A stretch of DNA of 64,000 nt from Gelidibacter algens (GCF_001678675.1 NZ_LZRN01000009.1:62001-126000), one strand, 5' to 3'; positions 42,910 to 52,160 are shown, numbered from the stretch's first letter. A program made the numbers and translations. Notes: generated from the letters alone by a model not told the origin.

Positions 42910-44106
42910 TTATTCTTCCCCGAAATGTTCCATCAGAAAATCTCTTTTTATGGAATAGTACCTTCCCTTCGCATCAGTCAGCCCCATTCCGCCTTCTTGC
43001 CAAATCATCAATTTACTATACATCATAGAGTTATCCTGATTTCGAAGCTTCCAGTCCTTTTTAAATATATGCCGCAGTTGGGTAAGATCCGTTTTGATCC
43101 GAGTTCGATTTAATAAGTGAAGTGCATCTAGGGGACATATTTGAACCTCCTCCAAGTCCAAGGTTTCCATGGCACTGAGAATGACACTCGCAAGTTCTTT
43201 TTCTACGCGGTTTCGATTGTTCTGCATCAAGTTCTCCAAGGCTTGTGTTCTGATTTGGGATGGCGAGAACCACATTCGGGTACTTTGGAGGCTTTTCAGT
43301 TTTCGGTGTTGTAAGTGATAGAGGAATGCCGGCACTTCTGCTTCCAAATATTCCAGAAATCGTGTTTCCTCCTTTTTCAGGGAAGGAATCTTCAAAACCC
43401 AAAAACGTGTTTCGTTAGTATCAATTTTTATAAAGTTGTCCTCATTGTTACTACAAAGAATGAACTTTCCAAAGAATTCCACCTCTCTTTTATCTTTGCC
43501 CTTGGCTTCAAGTTTATTGAAATTGGTCGTACTTAAGTATTTGATCCGTTCGGTCAATTCTTCTTTGTTGAACAGAACCTCGTCGATACAGATCAAAAGC
43601 TTGTTGGCCCAATCTGCATTAAATTGGCTACTGAAACTATCATTGGTCAGATAAGTTAAATTATTGTCGAAAACCATTTTTAACCATTTAAGAAAAGTAG
43701 TCTTTCCTGTAGATCGTTCCTTGGACACCAAACACAGAATTGGCAATATCTGGATTGGTTTTAAATACAGTAGCTGTAAATAATCCATACCTAAATTAAG
43801 CTGCTCACCGAAAATATGTTCCAATAGTTGTGAAGTGGATGGAAAGTCGCCTTCTTTAAGTTTATGAGGTAATGGCGCATAGGTATTATAGAAACCATGG
43901 CAATCTCTTTTAAAGTCGACATGGCTTGGGAGACAGGTAAAGCCATCAAATCTTTTGATTGATCCAATAAAACTCCTGCCATGATCATTGCGTATCGTTT
44001 CCAATGTCCATAGCACAATGATTTCGTTGAATTGTCCAGCAATAGTTGGAACTTGGACCAATTTATAATAAGAGGTACCCACCCGAATGTAAATTGCGTC
44101 TTTCAT
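42910..44106 (-). CDS. Primase-helicase family protein (SF3-like ATPase)
   Basis: The 398-residue protein has a P-loop ATPase core with GKTTFLKWL (Walker A near 130), an Asp/Glu Walker B in LLICIDEVLF, and a CSNNED segment with an Arg finger-like region, fitting the DUF5906/SF3 group of element-encoded helicases. The N-terminus (about 1-100) has an unassigned region beginning YIRVGTSYYKL. Its ATG overlaps the last base of the HTH gene stop (TAATG), showing coupled translation. It probably unwinds the origin of the element with the downstream primase. Confidence 0.85.
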   Translation of the reverse strand: MKDAIYIRVGTSYYKLVQVPTIAGQFNEIIVLWTLETIRNDHGRSFIGSIKRFDGFTCLPSHVDFKRDCHGFYNTYAPLPHKLKEGDFPSTSQLLEHIFGEQLNLGMDYLQLLYLKPIQILPILCLVSKERSTGKTTFLKWLKMVFDNNLTYLTNDSFSSQFNADWANKLLICIDEVLFNKEELTERIKYLSTTNFNKLEAKGKDKREVEFFGKFILCSNNEDNFIKIDTNETRFWVLKIPSLKKEETRFLEYLEAEVPAFLYHLQHRKLKSLQSTRMWFSPSQIRTQALENLMQNNRNRVEKELASVILSAMETLDLEEVQICPLDALHLLNRTRIKTDLTQLRHIFKKDWKLRNQDNSMMYSKLMIWQEGGMGLTDAKGRYYSIKRDFLMEHFGEE

Positions 44107-44402
44107 TATCCAGATTTTTTATTCATCAGCAACTGTTCATTGAATTGTCGCTCTAAAAATTCATCAGATACATTAGGTTCTCCCAGAAGCCAAGCATCGA
44201 TTTCTTCTTTGTTGAAGAACAGTTGACGGATATGCCTGTTGTTTCCTGTAGGTATCAGTTTTAATTGGGAGAGTTTGTAAATCTTGCTTTTGGATAAGCC
44301 TGTGTATTTGACAAGGTCGTCGATGTTAAATACTTTTTTGGTGAGGGACAGCAGGCCTCTGATATCCTGAAGTAATTCCACAACATTTTCTTGCTCATTC
44401 AT
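44106..44402 (-). CDS. Small helix-turn-helix protein (excisionase-like)
   Basis: The 98-residue protein has a MerR/Xis-type winged HTH (VFNIDDLVKYTGLSKSKIYKLSQLKLIPT and FFNKEEIDAWL) typical of element-encoded excisionases and replication starters of Bacteroidota. It may direct excision of the island by bending att DNA, or regulate the helicase gene to which it is translationally coupled. Confidence 0.85.
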   Translation of the reverse strand: MNEQENVVELLQDIRGLLSLTKKVFNIDDLVKYTGLSKSKIYKLSQLKLIPTGNNRHIRQLFFNKEEIDAWLLGEPNVSDEFLERQFNEQLLMNKKSG

Positions 44403-44558
44403 AATCTTTATATTTTAAGAATTAGTAATGAGTAAAAGGCCTTTTACTTTTATTGAACGTGACAAACATATGACGTTACATACAACAGAAACAATAGAGC
44501 AATGACGATTGCTTTAGGATTGCCCTAAATTTTCTTTATAAATATTGACTTTGAAGAA

Positions 44559-45242
44559 TTATTTGGAAATACCAAGAGCTTTTAAGACATCTTTTCGCAC
44601 GTCGTCATAAGTACCGTCGTGAGTCGATGAACACCATTTAGAATAACTTGAAGGAAGTGTTCCTGAATTGATTTCGGAATTCTGAAACGTAAACCGTTCC
44701 GATATAAGCATATTTAATGATTCTTTGGGTTTTGTATCCATCCTAAATATTCCTCCACGAACAATCAAATCCAATAAGGTAAATAGGAATCGGATATTTC
44801 CTGTTTGTTTGTTTTTAGGGGTTTCCCTAATTACGATCTTTTGCTGTTTGGGCAACCCATTAATCAGCCTAAGAAGATTTTCTACATCTTTACTATCAAA
44901 ACCGAAAAAGACGGTATCGATTCTGGACGACGACAACAGCAAGAAAGAAAAACCCTGAACATTATTCTTGAATAGTTCTTCGGACTTGAACCATGTAATC
45001 ACCAGCAATAAGGACAAACTGAACAATAACGTAACAAATATATAGGTTGCTACGATTTGAGTAACGGAATAACTAGTACCTGAAATTAAATAATAAAGGG
45101 TCAGCGGTACTATCCCGAAAATTACGACTACTAAGAAAGAAAGTCTGTTGGTGGTCAAAGCGGTATGCTTCAACCATAATAGTTTCAACTCTCTTCTACT
45201 TTGATATAGCCAACTCGCAAATATTTCAGCTAAGCGTTCCAT
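44559..45242 (-). CDS. Two-span membrane protein of unknown function
   Basis: The 227-residue protein has two membrane spans (about 33-53 and 63-85) and a cytosolic C-terminal domain rich in charged residues (LRLINGLPKQQKIVIRETPKNK). No family was recognised. It is the last gene before the right end of the island; an entry-exclusion or maintenance role is only a guess. No signal peptide. Confidence 0.65.
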   Translation of the reverse strand: MERLAEIFASWLYQSRRELKLLWLKHTALTTNRLSFLVVVIFGIVPLTLYYLISGTSYSVTQIVATYIFVTLLFSLSLLLVITWFKSEELFKNNVQGFSFLLLSSSRIDTVFFGFDSKDVENLLRLINGLPKQQKIVIRETPKNKQTGNIRFLFTLLDLIVRGGIFRMDTKPKESLNMLISERFTFQNSEINSGTLPSSYSKWCSSTHDGTYDDVRKDVLKALGISK

Positions 45243-45283
45243 ATCTTAAAGATAAGAATAAATGAAAGGAAAAGAAAGATGAA

Positions 45284-45307
45284 TTGTTGTACAGATGTTG
45301 TACTGAT
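45284..45307. repeat. Right-end arm-type repeat pair (GTTGTAC x2)
   Basis: Two GTTGTAC units 11 bp apart (45286-45292 and 45297-45303) lie 47 bp inside the right attachment repeat. The 24-bp block equals 15055-15078 except for one base and has the same orientation and spacing. Candidate recombinase arm-type sites. Confidence 0.65.
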
Positions 45308-45317
45308 GTAAAAAACA

Positions 45318-45344
45318 AAAGCCACTCAATTTCTTGAATGGCTT
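45318..45344. terminator. Terminator of tRNA-Asn supplied by the island
   Basis: AAAGCCA/TGGCTTT plus TCAA/TTGA form a stem with a TTTC loop, 13 bp after the tRNA 3' end on the minus strand. It differs in sequence from the terminator at 14865-14892 but has the same place relative to its tRNA copy, so the island appears to carry its own terminator for the rebuilt tRNA gene. Confidence 0.7.
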
Positions 45345-45354
45345 TGTCTCACTG

Positions 45355-45398
45355 TGCTCCTCCTCTTGGGCTCGAACCAAGGACCCTCTGATTAACAG
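45355..45398. repeat. Right attachment repeat within intact tRNA-Asn
   Basis: The 44-bp twin of 14896-14939, covering the anticodon loop to just past the 3' end of tRNA-Asn. After integration, the 3' part of the gene comes from the element while the 5' part (45399-45430) is chromosomal, so the tRNA stays functional. Confidence 0.93.
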
Positions 45399-45430
45399 TC
45401 AGATGCTCTAACCAACTGAGCTAAGGAGGA
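45357..45430 (-). tRNA. tRNA-Asn (anticodon GUU)
   Basis: On the minus strand a 74-base cloverleaf starts with TCCTCCT and ends with AGGAGGA and discriminator G. It has a D-arm region TAGCTCAGTTGGTTAGAGC, an anticodon loop CTGTTAATC with anticodon GTT, and the T-arm GGTTCGAGCC. CCA is not encoded. Its 3' part is the right attachment repeat of the island. It is followed by a terminator and transcribed toward the island. Confidence 0.97.
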
Positions 45431-45503
45431 AGGTATAATGCCTTTTTTGAGGATGCAAATATATTCTATTTTTTATCTTGAACAAAACTATTTTCAACTA
45501 TTT

Positions 45504-46844
45504 TTAATCCGTTATTGCTTTAAAAATATCATTCCCATTGGCGAACAACACTAACATAATGAGAATCACGAATCCAACCAATTGTGCACCTTCCAAAAAC
45601 TTTTCTGAAGGCTTGCGTCCCGATATCATTTCGTACAATAAGAACATCACATGGCCGCCGTCTAACGCTGGTATTGGCAATAAATTTAGCACGCCCAACA
45701 TGATTGATAAAAATGCTGTAATGCCCCAGAAATATTCCCAGCTCCAATTACTTGGGAAGACATCAAATATGGCCTTAAAACCACCAACACCTTTATAGGC
45801 GCCCGTACTCGGACTAAAAATTAATTTTAACTGTGTAAAATAACCCGTTATTTGACTAGTGAACCTTTCATAACCAACACCAAAGCTTTCACTAAGTGTA
45901 TACTTTTTTGTTATAATGTCAAAATAACCTAACTCTGCAATATCTTTATATGACCCACCAAGTTCAACACCTAATTTGCCCCTATCATCAACTTGTAGAT
46001 TAATAATTTTGATTTCACCATCTCTTACAATTTCAGTTGCAACGGTTTGTCCTTTAAATGATTCTAGAACTCCTTCAGCTTGGTCAAAATATTCTATGGA
46101 TTTGCCGTTAATGGATTTTAAAAGATCTCCTTTTTTTAAATCTGCCGATTTATTTAATGAACTATCACTTACTGCACTGACTATAAATGGCGTTCTTATA
46201 TCGAAAAGTGTTCTGTCTTTACTTGTAGACAATTGCCCTAAAAAATCTTCAGGTAAGGTTATTGTTTGTTCAACCCCATCGCGATTAATCGTCACCGTTT
46301 CAGCCCCTATGATATTCGTCCTCACATCAGAATAGTTGACAACATTGGCATTTCCAACCTTTACGATGTCATCCCCCGTTTGGAACCCTAAATCGGTTAA
46401 CAATGGGTTGTCAATTAAATAACCATCTTTTATACTTTCTGCTGAAATATCTGTATCCCCATATGCAAATGCCATAATAATATAAATGACTAGGGCCAAA
46501 ATAAAATTAACCGTAACCCCACCCAACATAATAATCAAACGTTGCCATGTAGGTTTGGCACGAAACTCCCATGGCTGCGGTGGCAGAGCCATTTGCTCCT
46601 TGTCCATGCTTTCATCAATCATTCCTGCTATTTTCACGTAGCCACCAAGAGGCAACCACCCAATACCATAGACGGTATCGCCAATTTTTTTCTTAAATAA
46701 GCTATACTTGATATCAAAAAATAAATAGAATTTTTCAACACGTGTTTTAAATAACCTTGCCGGTATAAAGTGCCCTAGTTCGTGCAGCACGATTAGTAGG
46801 GACAAACTCAATAAAAATTGAGAAATTTTAATTACAAACTCCAT
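45504..46844 (-). CDS. rseP: RIP metalloprotease RseP (site-2 protease)
   Basis: The start is set at ATG 46844 (MEFVIKISQ), giving 446 residues; the longer frame from 46877 adds a segment without family likeness. The protein has the zinc HELGH at 21-25 in the first span, the NLLPIPALDGG motif (LDG ligand) near the C-terminal spans, and two PDZ domains in between. It cleaves within the inner membrane, for example anti-sigma factor stubs or remnant signal peptides. Full length for the family. It stands beside tRNA-Asn just outside the island. Confidence 0.95.
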   Translation of the reverse strand: MEFVIKISQFLLSLSLLIVLHELGHFIPARLFKTRVEKFYLFFDIKYSLFKKKIGDTVYGIGWLPLGGYVKIAGMIDESMDKEQMALPPQPWEFRAKPTWQRLIIMLGGVTVNFILALVIYIIMAFAYGDTDISAESIKDGYLIDNPLLTDLGFQTGDDIVKVGNANVVNYSDVRTNIIGAETVTINRDGVEQTITLPEDFLGQLSTSKDRTLFDIRTPFIVSAVSDSSLNKSADLKKGDLLKSINGKSIEYFDQAEGVLESFKGQTVATEIVRDGEIKIINLQVDDRGKLGVELGGSYKDIAELGYFDIITKKYTLSESFGVGYERFTSQITGYFTQLKLIFSPSTGAYKGVGGFKAIFDVFPSNWSWEYFWGITAFLSIMLGVLNLLPIPALDGGHVMFLLYEMISGRKPSEKFLEGAQLVGFVILIMLVLFANGNDIFKAITD

Positions 46845-46923
46845 TGATCTCTTTTCAAAAAAAATTATAAGGCACAAAAGTAACGTTTTAACCTCATTTA
46901 GAAAACTAATACGATTCTATTCG

Positions 46924-48855
46924 CTAGTTTTTTAACAGCGATTTATTAAGGCGGCCCTTATTGGTTTGGAGTTCTATAAAAAACAGACCGGAAGAAAATG
47001 AAGACACATCAATAGATGTAGTCCAACCAGAAGTATAGATAAGCTGACCAAGCGTATTATATATGTTTATGCCATCAACAGTAATCTGGTCTGGTTTTCT
47101 TATGGTAATGCTATGTGAAGCTGGGTTGGGATACATCAATACTTCAGCATCCAAATTGGGTTCATCTGCACTCAAGACCACCACATTGTTCTTTGACACG
47201 ATATCAAATTCAGGATTTATCACCACCTCAGCAACTGTAAAATTTACTGACTTTATGAAATTTTCCTGATTGACGGTATGATCTAAAACCACATCCATAG
47301 TTTCTCCTATAGTACCAATAAGCCTTACAGGCAATAGCGTCTCAAAAAATGACACTGCAGGATGACTCTGGGTTTGTTTCAAAATGAATTTTATTTCTTT
47401 TGGATTGGGTTGGTACCATTGTAAGTCAAAACTTGGATATCCTTCGCCATACACCCAATCTTCAAAAAACTCAGTTAAATCTTGGTTGCTCACAGATTCC
47501 ATAATCGCCCTAAAATCTTCTGTTTTGGCATAGCCATAAGCATGTTCAGGATCATTTAGATAGGACTTCAAACCATCAAAGAACACGGTATTTCCTAATT
47601 TTTTTCTCAACATATGCAAAACCATTGCCCCTTTGTTATAAGACAAGCGGTTATTAAAAACACGATTCACACTCAGCGTATCTGCATCTTTTATATAAAC
47701 AGAACCGCCATTAGCCGAAGTTATCGAATTAATTGTCTGTTGCTTCCAGGTTTTAAATGGCGTATTCCCATCTAAGTTTTCTACAACCAGTCCTGACAGA
47801 TACGTTGCAAAACCTTCATTGAGCCAAATATCCTTCCAACTGCCGCACGTCACTTTATTTCCAAACCATTGATGGGCCAGTTCGTGTGCAATTAAGTTCC
47901 GGCCAAAGCTTCCCATAAAAGACACCGTGGTATGTTCCATGCCGCCATTCCAACCAAATTGTGCATGGCCATACTTTTCATCAGCAAACGGATACTCTCC
48001 AAATAGGTTGCTGTAAAGATTCATAACATCAACCGTTACTGGTGTAGCTGCTTGTATAACAGCCAAATTTTCTGGATACACATAATTGACAATTTCAAAA
48101 GGCTTGCCATTATTGGGTACGGTATCGGAATATACTGCATAATTGGTAACCGCAATGGCGACCAAATATGCTGGAATGGGGTACCTATGTTTAAAATGGG
48201 TTGTTTTATTGGCGCCATTCACAGCTTGGGATTGCTCCAATCCGTTAGAAACGGCTACATACAAATCGCCATCAGGATTTATTAATGGTGCTGTAATAAA
48301 TACATCAATACTATCAATTTTATCAATGAGATCTTGTTTACACGGCCACCATCCTTTGGCACCATAGGGTTCAGAAAGTGTCCATAATACTGGTTTTCCA
48401 TTGTGTTTATTCACCTCGAAAGATCCAAAACCGGAACTAACAGGATTTCCTGAGTACCTTATGGTTAAGGAATCCAAAACCCCCGAAGGTTGTTCTTGAG
48501 CTAGCGTAATCACTAGTTCATCTGTATTGTTATGTGTAAACACTAAAGGAGTGCCACGTTGTAAAACTTGTGACACACTCATGTTTTTTGCTAAATCGAA
48601 AGTAATTTGACTCAAGGGTGATTTCGCTTCAAAATAGGTAGTCACTGCGCCATTTATTCGCGCTACTGATGGGTCTACTTCCAATTCAAGACGATGGTAT
48701 TTCACATCATAATTACCGGTATTGACATTAGTACGGAACGCCATGCGCTTTACACCTGATTTCAGTTCTGCTTCTTTGAGGGTATTCAGTTGCTCATCTT
48801 GGGCATGTAAGAAAGAAAAAACAAACAACGTAAGTAGAAATACAATGTTTTTCAT
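46924..48855 (-). CDS. Secreted M1-family aminopeptidase with type IX sorting domain
   Basis: Start at ATG 48855 (MKNIVFLLTL, a good signal peptide) is preferred to the one nine bases upstream. The M1 catalytic motif HELAHQWFGN (near 317-326) with the distal Glu in NEGFATYLSG gives the zinc site, and NGGMEH precedes it. The C-terminal 70 residues (LMYPNPASHSITI, IYNTLGQLIYT, GLFFIELQT) are a type A T9SS sorting domain, so the enzyme is exported across the outer membrane. It removes N-terminal residues from peptides outside the cell or at its surface. About 643 residues. Confidence 0.95.
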   Translation of the reverse strand: MKNIVFLLTLFVFSFLHAQDEQLNTLKEAELKSGVKRMAFRTNVNTGNYDVKYHRLELEVDPSVARINGAVTTYFEAKSPLSQITFDLAKNMSVSQVLQRGTPLVFTHNNTDELVITLAQEQPSGVLDSLTIRYSGNPVSSGFGSFEVNKHNGKPVLWTLSEPYGAKGWWPCKQDLIDKIDSIDVFITAPLINPDGDLYVAVSNGLEQSQAVNGANKTTHFKHRYPIPAYLVAIAVTNYAVYSDTVPNNGKPFEIVNYVYPENLAVIQAATPVTVDVMNLYSNLFGEYPFADEKYGHAQFGWNGGMEHTTVSFMGSFGRNLIAHELAHQWFGNKVTCGSWKDIWLNEGFATYLSGLVVENLDGNTPFKTWKQQTINSITSANGGSVYIKDADTLSVNRVFNNRLSYNKGAMVLHMLRKKLGNTVFFDGLKSYLNDPEHAYGYAKTEDFRAIMESVSNQDLTEFFEDWVYGEGYPSFDLQWYQPNPKEIKFILKQTQSHPAVSFFETLLPVRLIGTIGETMDVVLDHTVNQENFIKSVNFTVAEVVINPEFDIVSKNNVVVLSADEPNLDAEVLMYPNPASHSITIRKPDQITVDGINIYNTLGQLIYTSGWTTSIDVSSFSSGLFFIELQTNKGRLNKSLLKN

Positions 48856-48904
48856 AGAACGCAATTTTAGGATTAAAAATACCTTTTTTGACGCTTATCT
48901 ATCG

Positions 48905-48912
48905 TATTTTTG
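48905..48912 (+). promoter_or_regulatory. -7 promoter element (TATTTTTG) of the SCO gene
   Basis: TATTTTTG matches TAnnTTTG and lies 37 bp before the ATG at 48950. Its position rules out the upstream in-frame start codons from 48722, which lie within the divergent aminopeptidase gene. Confidence 0.6.
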
Positions 48913-48949
48913 CAAACAAATCGCACAAAGATCCTCAAAATCATTAAAA

Positions 48950-49615
48950 ATGCTCTCATTTTTTAAGGAATATAAGTATTTCGGAATCGTTCTACTCATC
49001 CTATCCGCTATTATTATTACCATTATTTATAGCATTCTGAAACCTGAAAAAGTACTGCCCATATACCAACCCTCTATGGTGAATTTTGAAATGGTGGACA
49101 GCACCGTGCAGTATAAAAGTAAGTATCATAAGATTGCCGATTTTAGTTTGATCAACCAAAACGGCGAAACCATTACACAAAAAGATTATCAAGATAAGAT
49201 TTACGTGGCCGATTTTTTCTTTACGACCTGTCAAACCATTTGCCCTATCATGACAGACCATATGGTGCAAATTCAAAAAGAAATCATGAATGATGATGAG
49301 CTCATGCTCCTCTCCCATTCCGTGACCCCCGGTATTGACGATGTGGCGCAATTGAAGCGTTATGCTATTGAAAAAGGTGTGAATGACACCAAGTGGAATC
49401 TGGTCACTGGCGATAAAAAACAAATTTATGAGTTGGCCAGAAAAAGCTATTTAGCTGTCAAAACAGACGGTAACGGAGACGAATATGACATGATCCATAC
49501 TGAAAATTTTATGCTAATTGACAAGAAGCGCCAAATTAGAGGGTATTATGACGGCACCAAACCTGAAGATATTGAGCAATTATTGAAAGACATAAAGGTG
49601 TTGAAAAAAGATTAA
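48950..49615 (+). CDS. SCO family protein (copper-linked thioredoxin fold)
   Basis: The 221-residue protein starts at ATG 48950, after the -7 element, and has one N-terminal span (about 9-29), then a thioredoxin-like domain with the copper-binding CQTIC (Cys near 94 and 98) and the distal His in HTENFMLID. SCO proteins deliver copper to cytochrome oxidase or keep thiols in the right state at the outer face of the inner membrane. The DxFFTTCxxxCPxM segment is intact. It is divergent from the aminopeptidase gene. Confidence 0.93.
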   Translation: MLSFFKEYKYFGIVLLILSAIIITIIYSILKPEKVLPIYQPSMVNFEMVDSTVQYKSKYHKIADFSLINQNGETITQKDYQDKIYVADFFFTTCQTICPIMTDHMVQIQKEIMNDDELMLLSHSVTPGIDDVAQLKRYAIEKGVNDTKWNLVTGDKKQIYELARKSYLAVKTDGNGDEYDMIHTENFMLIDKKRQIRGYYDGTKPEDIEQLLKDIKVLKKD

Positions 49616-49713
49616 ATCGCCATCTGAAATTGAAGTCAAATAGCTATTAAACAATAGAAACTTACAGCAATAAATCCTGATATTGCTTAAAAAGCAAAGT
49701 TTGAACCCTAAAC

Positions 49714-49745
49714 TTTGAACCTGAAATATATTTCCCTTACTTTTG
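49714..49745 (+). promoter_or_regulatory. Promoter of feoAB (-33 TTTG, -7 TACTTTTG)
   Basis: TTTG at 49714-49717, a 20-bp spacer and TACTTTTG at 49738-49745 fit the Bacteroidota promoter consensus in sequence and spacing. It lies 27 bp upstream of the FeoA start. A candidate DtxR operator follows at 49751-49766. Confidence 0.75.
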
Positions 49746-49750
49746 CTTCT

Positions 49751-49766
49751 TTAAAATCAATCTAAA
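49751..49766. promoter_or_regulatory. Candidate DtxR-type operator before feoA
   Basis: TTAAAA-TCAA-TCTAAA keeps the exact TCTAAA half-site and four of six bases of the left half of the 53187-53202 palindrome. It lies just after the promoter, over the expected transcription start, where a repressor would block initiation. Confidence 0.4.
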
Positions 49767-49771
49767 TAAGC

Positions 49772-49999
49772 TTGCAACTTACAGTCGCACATTTAAAACG
49801 AGGGCAACGCGGTATTATTACTGACGTATCGTCTATTTATATCCCGTTAAAACTTTTAGAAATGGGCTGTTTACCGGGCAATTATGTGGAGCTAGTGCAA
49901 GTAGCACATTTTTCTGATCCGATGTATCTCAACATCAATGGCACCCACTTGGCCATCAGAAAGGAAACTGCACTTCATATTTTTATAGAGATCTTATAA
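49772..49999 (+). CDS. feoA: FeoA, ferrous iron transport accessory protein
   Basis: The 75-residue SH3-like protein has the family core LKRGQRGIITDV, LLEMGCLPGN and the C-terminal AIRKETALHIFI. It begins with a TTG codon at 49772, in line with the family start, and no ATG is available. FeoA aids FeoB-driven ferrous iron uptake from the cytosolic side. Its TAA is immediately followed by the feoB ATG, so the two are co-translated. Confidence 0.92.
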   Translation: MQLTVAHLKRGQRGIITDVSSIYIPLKLLEMGCLPGNYVELVQVAHFSDPMYLNINGTHLAIRKETALHIFIEIL

Positions 50000-52099
50000 A
50001 TGAGTAAACAAATCAATGTTGCCTTAATAGGAAATCCCAATACAGGTAAAACTTCAGTTTTTAATGCACTCACCGGATTGAACCAAAAGGTAGGAAACTA
50101 CCCGGGTATTACCGTTGAAAAAAAAGAAGGCATCTGTAAACTTCCTCGTGGTGTAAAGGCTCATATAATTGATTTGCCCGGAACTTATAGTTTGAATGCC
50201 TCTTCTTTAGATGAAAATGTGGTCATAGAATTATTGCTTAATAAAAACGATAAGGATTTTCCAGATGTGGCCGTTGTGGTGAGTGATGTAGAAAACCTGA
50301 AACGTAATCTACTCCTTTTTACACAAATTAAAGATTTAGAGATTCCGGCTATTTTGGTCATCAACATGGCTGACAGGATGCGCTACAAGGGTATTTCTTT
50401 AGATATTCCTCATTTGGAAGAACAGCTAAACACTAAAATTGCACTCGTAAGCACCCGTAAAAAAAATGGAATTGTTGAATTAAAAGAACTGATTTCCAAT
50501 TATAAAGACTTATCCACAACGCCTTGTATGAATGCGTCTGAAATTGATAGGGAATATTTTGACAATTTACGAAAAGCGTTTCCTAACCAATTGCTGTACA
50601 AACTTTGGTTGGTTATTACCCAAGATGTCAATTTTGGAAAGACCGATAGAAATGAAATTGATGCCGTTGCCAATTTTAAGACCAAAACCAAAGCCGATTT
50701 AAAACGCCTACAGCAAAAGGAAACCATTAAGCGGTATCAATTTATAAACAACACGCTTAAAAAAGGGCAAACCATAGATTTAAATACGGCCAAGGACCTA
50801 CGGATTAAATTGGACCGTATTTTAACACACAAAGTTTGGGGCTATGTTATTTTCTTTGTCATTTTATTGACCATTTTTCAAGCCATTTATGATTGGTCGA
50901 GCGTGCCAATGGATTTCATTGATTCTTCATTCGTATCATTGAGTGAATGGACCAAGAACGGACTTCCTGAAGGCGCTTTTACCAGTTTATTAGCTGAAGG
51001 GATTATTCCAGGATTGGGTGGGATTGTTATTTTTATACCACAAATCGCATTTTTGTTCCTTTTTATTTCAGTACTAGAGGAAAGCGGGTATATGAGCCGC
51101 GTCGTTTTTTTAATGGACAGAGGCATGCGACGGTTTGGACTGAGCGGAAAAAGTATTGTACCCCTAATTTCTGGGACGGCTTGTGCCATTCCCGCTATTA
51201 TGGCTACCCGAAATATTGAAAACTGGAAAGAGCGCCTAATTACCATTCTTGTCACGCCCTTTACCACGTGTTCCGCACGCTTGCCTGTGTATCTGATTAT
51301 TATTTCGTTGGTCATTCCTGAGGGTCGGTTTTTAGGATTAGGCTATCAGGCCATGACCCTGATGCTCTTGTATTTAATTGGTTTTGGAGCCGCTTTAGTA
51401 TCAGCCATGATCTTAAACAAAATCCTCAAAATCAAAAGCAAAACCTTTTTTGTGGTAGAAATGCCAAATTATAAGCTGCCATTGTTCAAAAATGTCGTGC
51501 TGACCGTTATTGAAAAAACAAAAGCTTTCGTTTTTGGTGCCGGAAAGATCATTTTGGCAATTTCCATTATCCTATGGTTCTTGGCATCTTATGGTCCGGG
51601 AGATGATTTTAACAAAGCGGAGGAAATTATCAGTACTGAATACGCCAACCAAAACCTAACCGAAGATGAGGTAAATGAACATGTCGCTTCCTATAAATTA
51701 GAGCACTCCTTTCTTGGCATTACGGGTCGCGCCATTGAACCAGCTATCAGACCTTTGGGGTACGATTGGAAAATTGGCATCGCCCTTGTGAGCTCTTTTG
51801 CTGCCCGCGAAGTATTTGTAGGCACCTTGGCAACAATTTACAGTGTTGGTAGTGATGATGAAGAAACCATTAAAAACCGAATGGCCGGAGAGGTAAATCC
51901 TATTTTGGGCGGACCTTTGTTTACATTTGCCTCAGGAATTTCTTTGTTGCTATTTTACGCCTTTGCCATGCAGTGCATGAGTACGCTAGCCATTGTACAA
52001 CGGGAAACAAATTCATGGAAATGGCCGATACTACAGCTTGTTATTATGAGTGGTTTTGCGTATCTTATAGCATTGATTGCCTTCCAGCTTTTGAAGTAG
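50000..52099 (+). CDS. feoB: FeoB ferrous iron transporter
   Basis: The 699-residue protein has an N-terminal G domain with GNPNTGKTS (10-18), the G3 motif DLPG (near 57) and NMAD (near 121), a GDI-like region, and the membrane half with Gate motifs (GTACAIPAIMATR, FTTCSARLPVYLIII) of about eight to ten spans. It imports ferrous iron through the inner membrane under low iron. It forms an operon with FeoA and is followed by a small Cys-bearing membrane protein at 52161. Full length. Confidence 0.97.
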   Translation: MSKQINVALIGNPNTGKTSVFNALTGLNQKVGNYPGITVEKKEGICKLPRGVKAHIIDLPGTYSLNASSLDENVVIELLLNKNDKDFPDVAVVVSDVENLKRNLLLFTQIKDLEIPAILVINMADRMRYKGISLDIPHLEEQLNTKIALVSTRKKNGIVELKELISNYKDLSTTPCMNASEIDREYFDNLRKAFPNQLLYKLWLVITQDVNFGKTDRNEIDAVANFKTKTKADLKRLQQKETIKRYQFINNTLKKGQTIDLNTAKDLRIKLDRILTHKVWGYVIFFVILLTIFQAIYDWSSVPMDFIDSSFVSLSEWTKNGLPEGAFTSLLAEGIIPGLGGIVIFIPQIAFLFLFISVLEESGYMSRVVFLMDRGMRRFGLSGKSIVPLISGTACAIPAIMATRNIENWKERLITILVTPFTTCSARLPVYLIIISLVIPEGRFLGLGYQAMTLMLLYLIGFGAALVSAMILNKILKIKSKTFFVVEMPNYKLPLFKNVVLTVIEKTKAFVFGAGKIILAISIILWFLASYGPGDDFNKAEEIISTEYANQNLTEDEVNEHVASYKLEHSFLGITGRAIEPAIRPLGYDWKIGIALVSSFAAREVFVGTLATIYSVGSDDEETIKNRMAGEVNPILGGPLFTFASGISLLLFYAFAMQCMSTLAIVQRETNSWKWPILQLVIMSGFAYLIALIAFQLLK

Positions 52100-52160
52100 T
52101 ATAAGAGTGACTGGCGACCGATCATTAGGGCTGAAATTGAATGATTAAAATAGAGAAGAA

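Larger units (their letters stand above)
14896..45398. mobile_element. Mobilizable metal-resistance island integrated in tRNA-Asn
   Basis: The 30.5-kb segment is bounded by perfect 44-bp direct repeats of the tRNA-Asn 3' part. A tyrosine recombinase gene (frameshifted) stands at the left end. A transfer/replication block (helicase, Toprim primase, MobC-type protein, relaxase) and an excisionase-like HTH gene stand at the right end. Between them lie heavy-metal efflux genes almost all on the minus strand. There are no type IV secretion genes, so transfer would need a helper: an integrative mobilizable element rather than a self-transmissible one. Both ends carry matching GTTGTAC repeats. A recombinase frameshift may have immobilised this copy. 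Confidence 0.9.
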
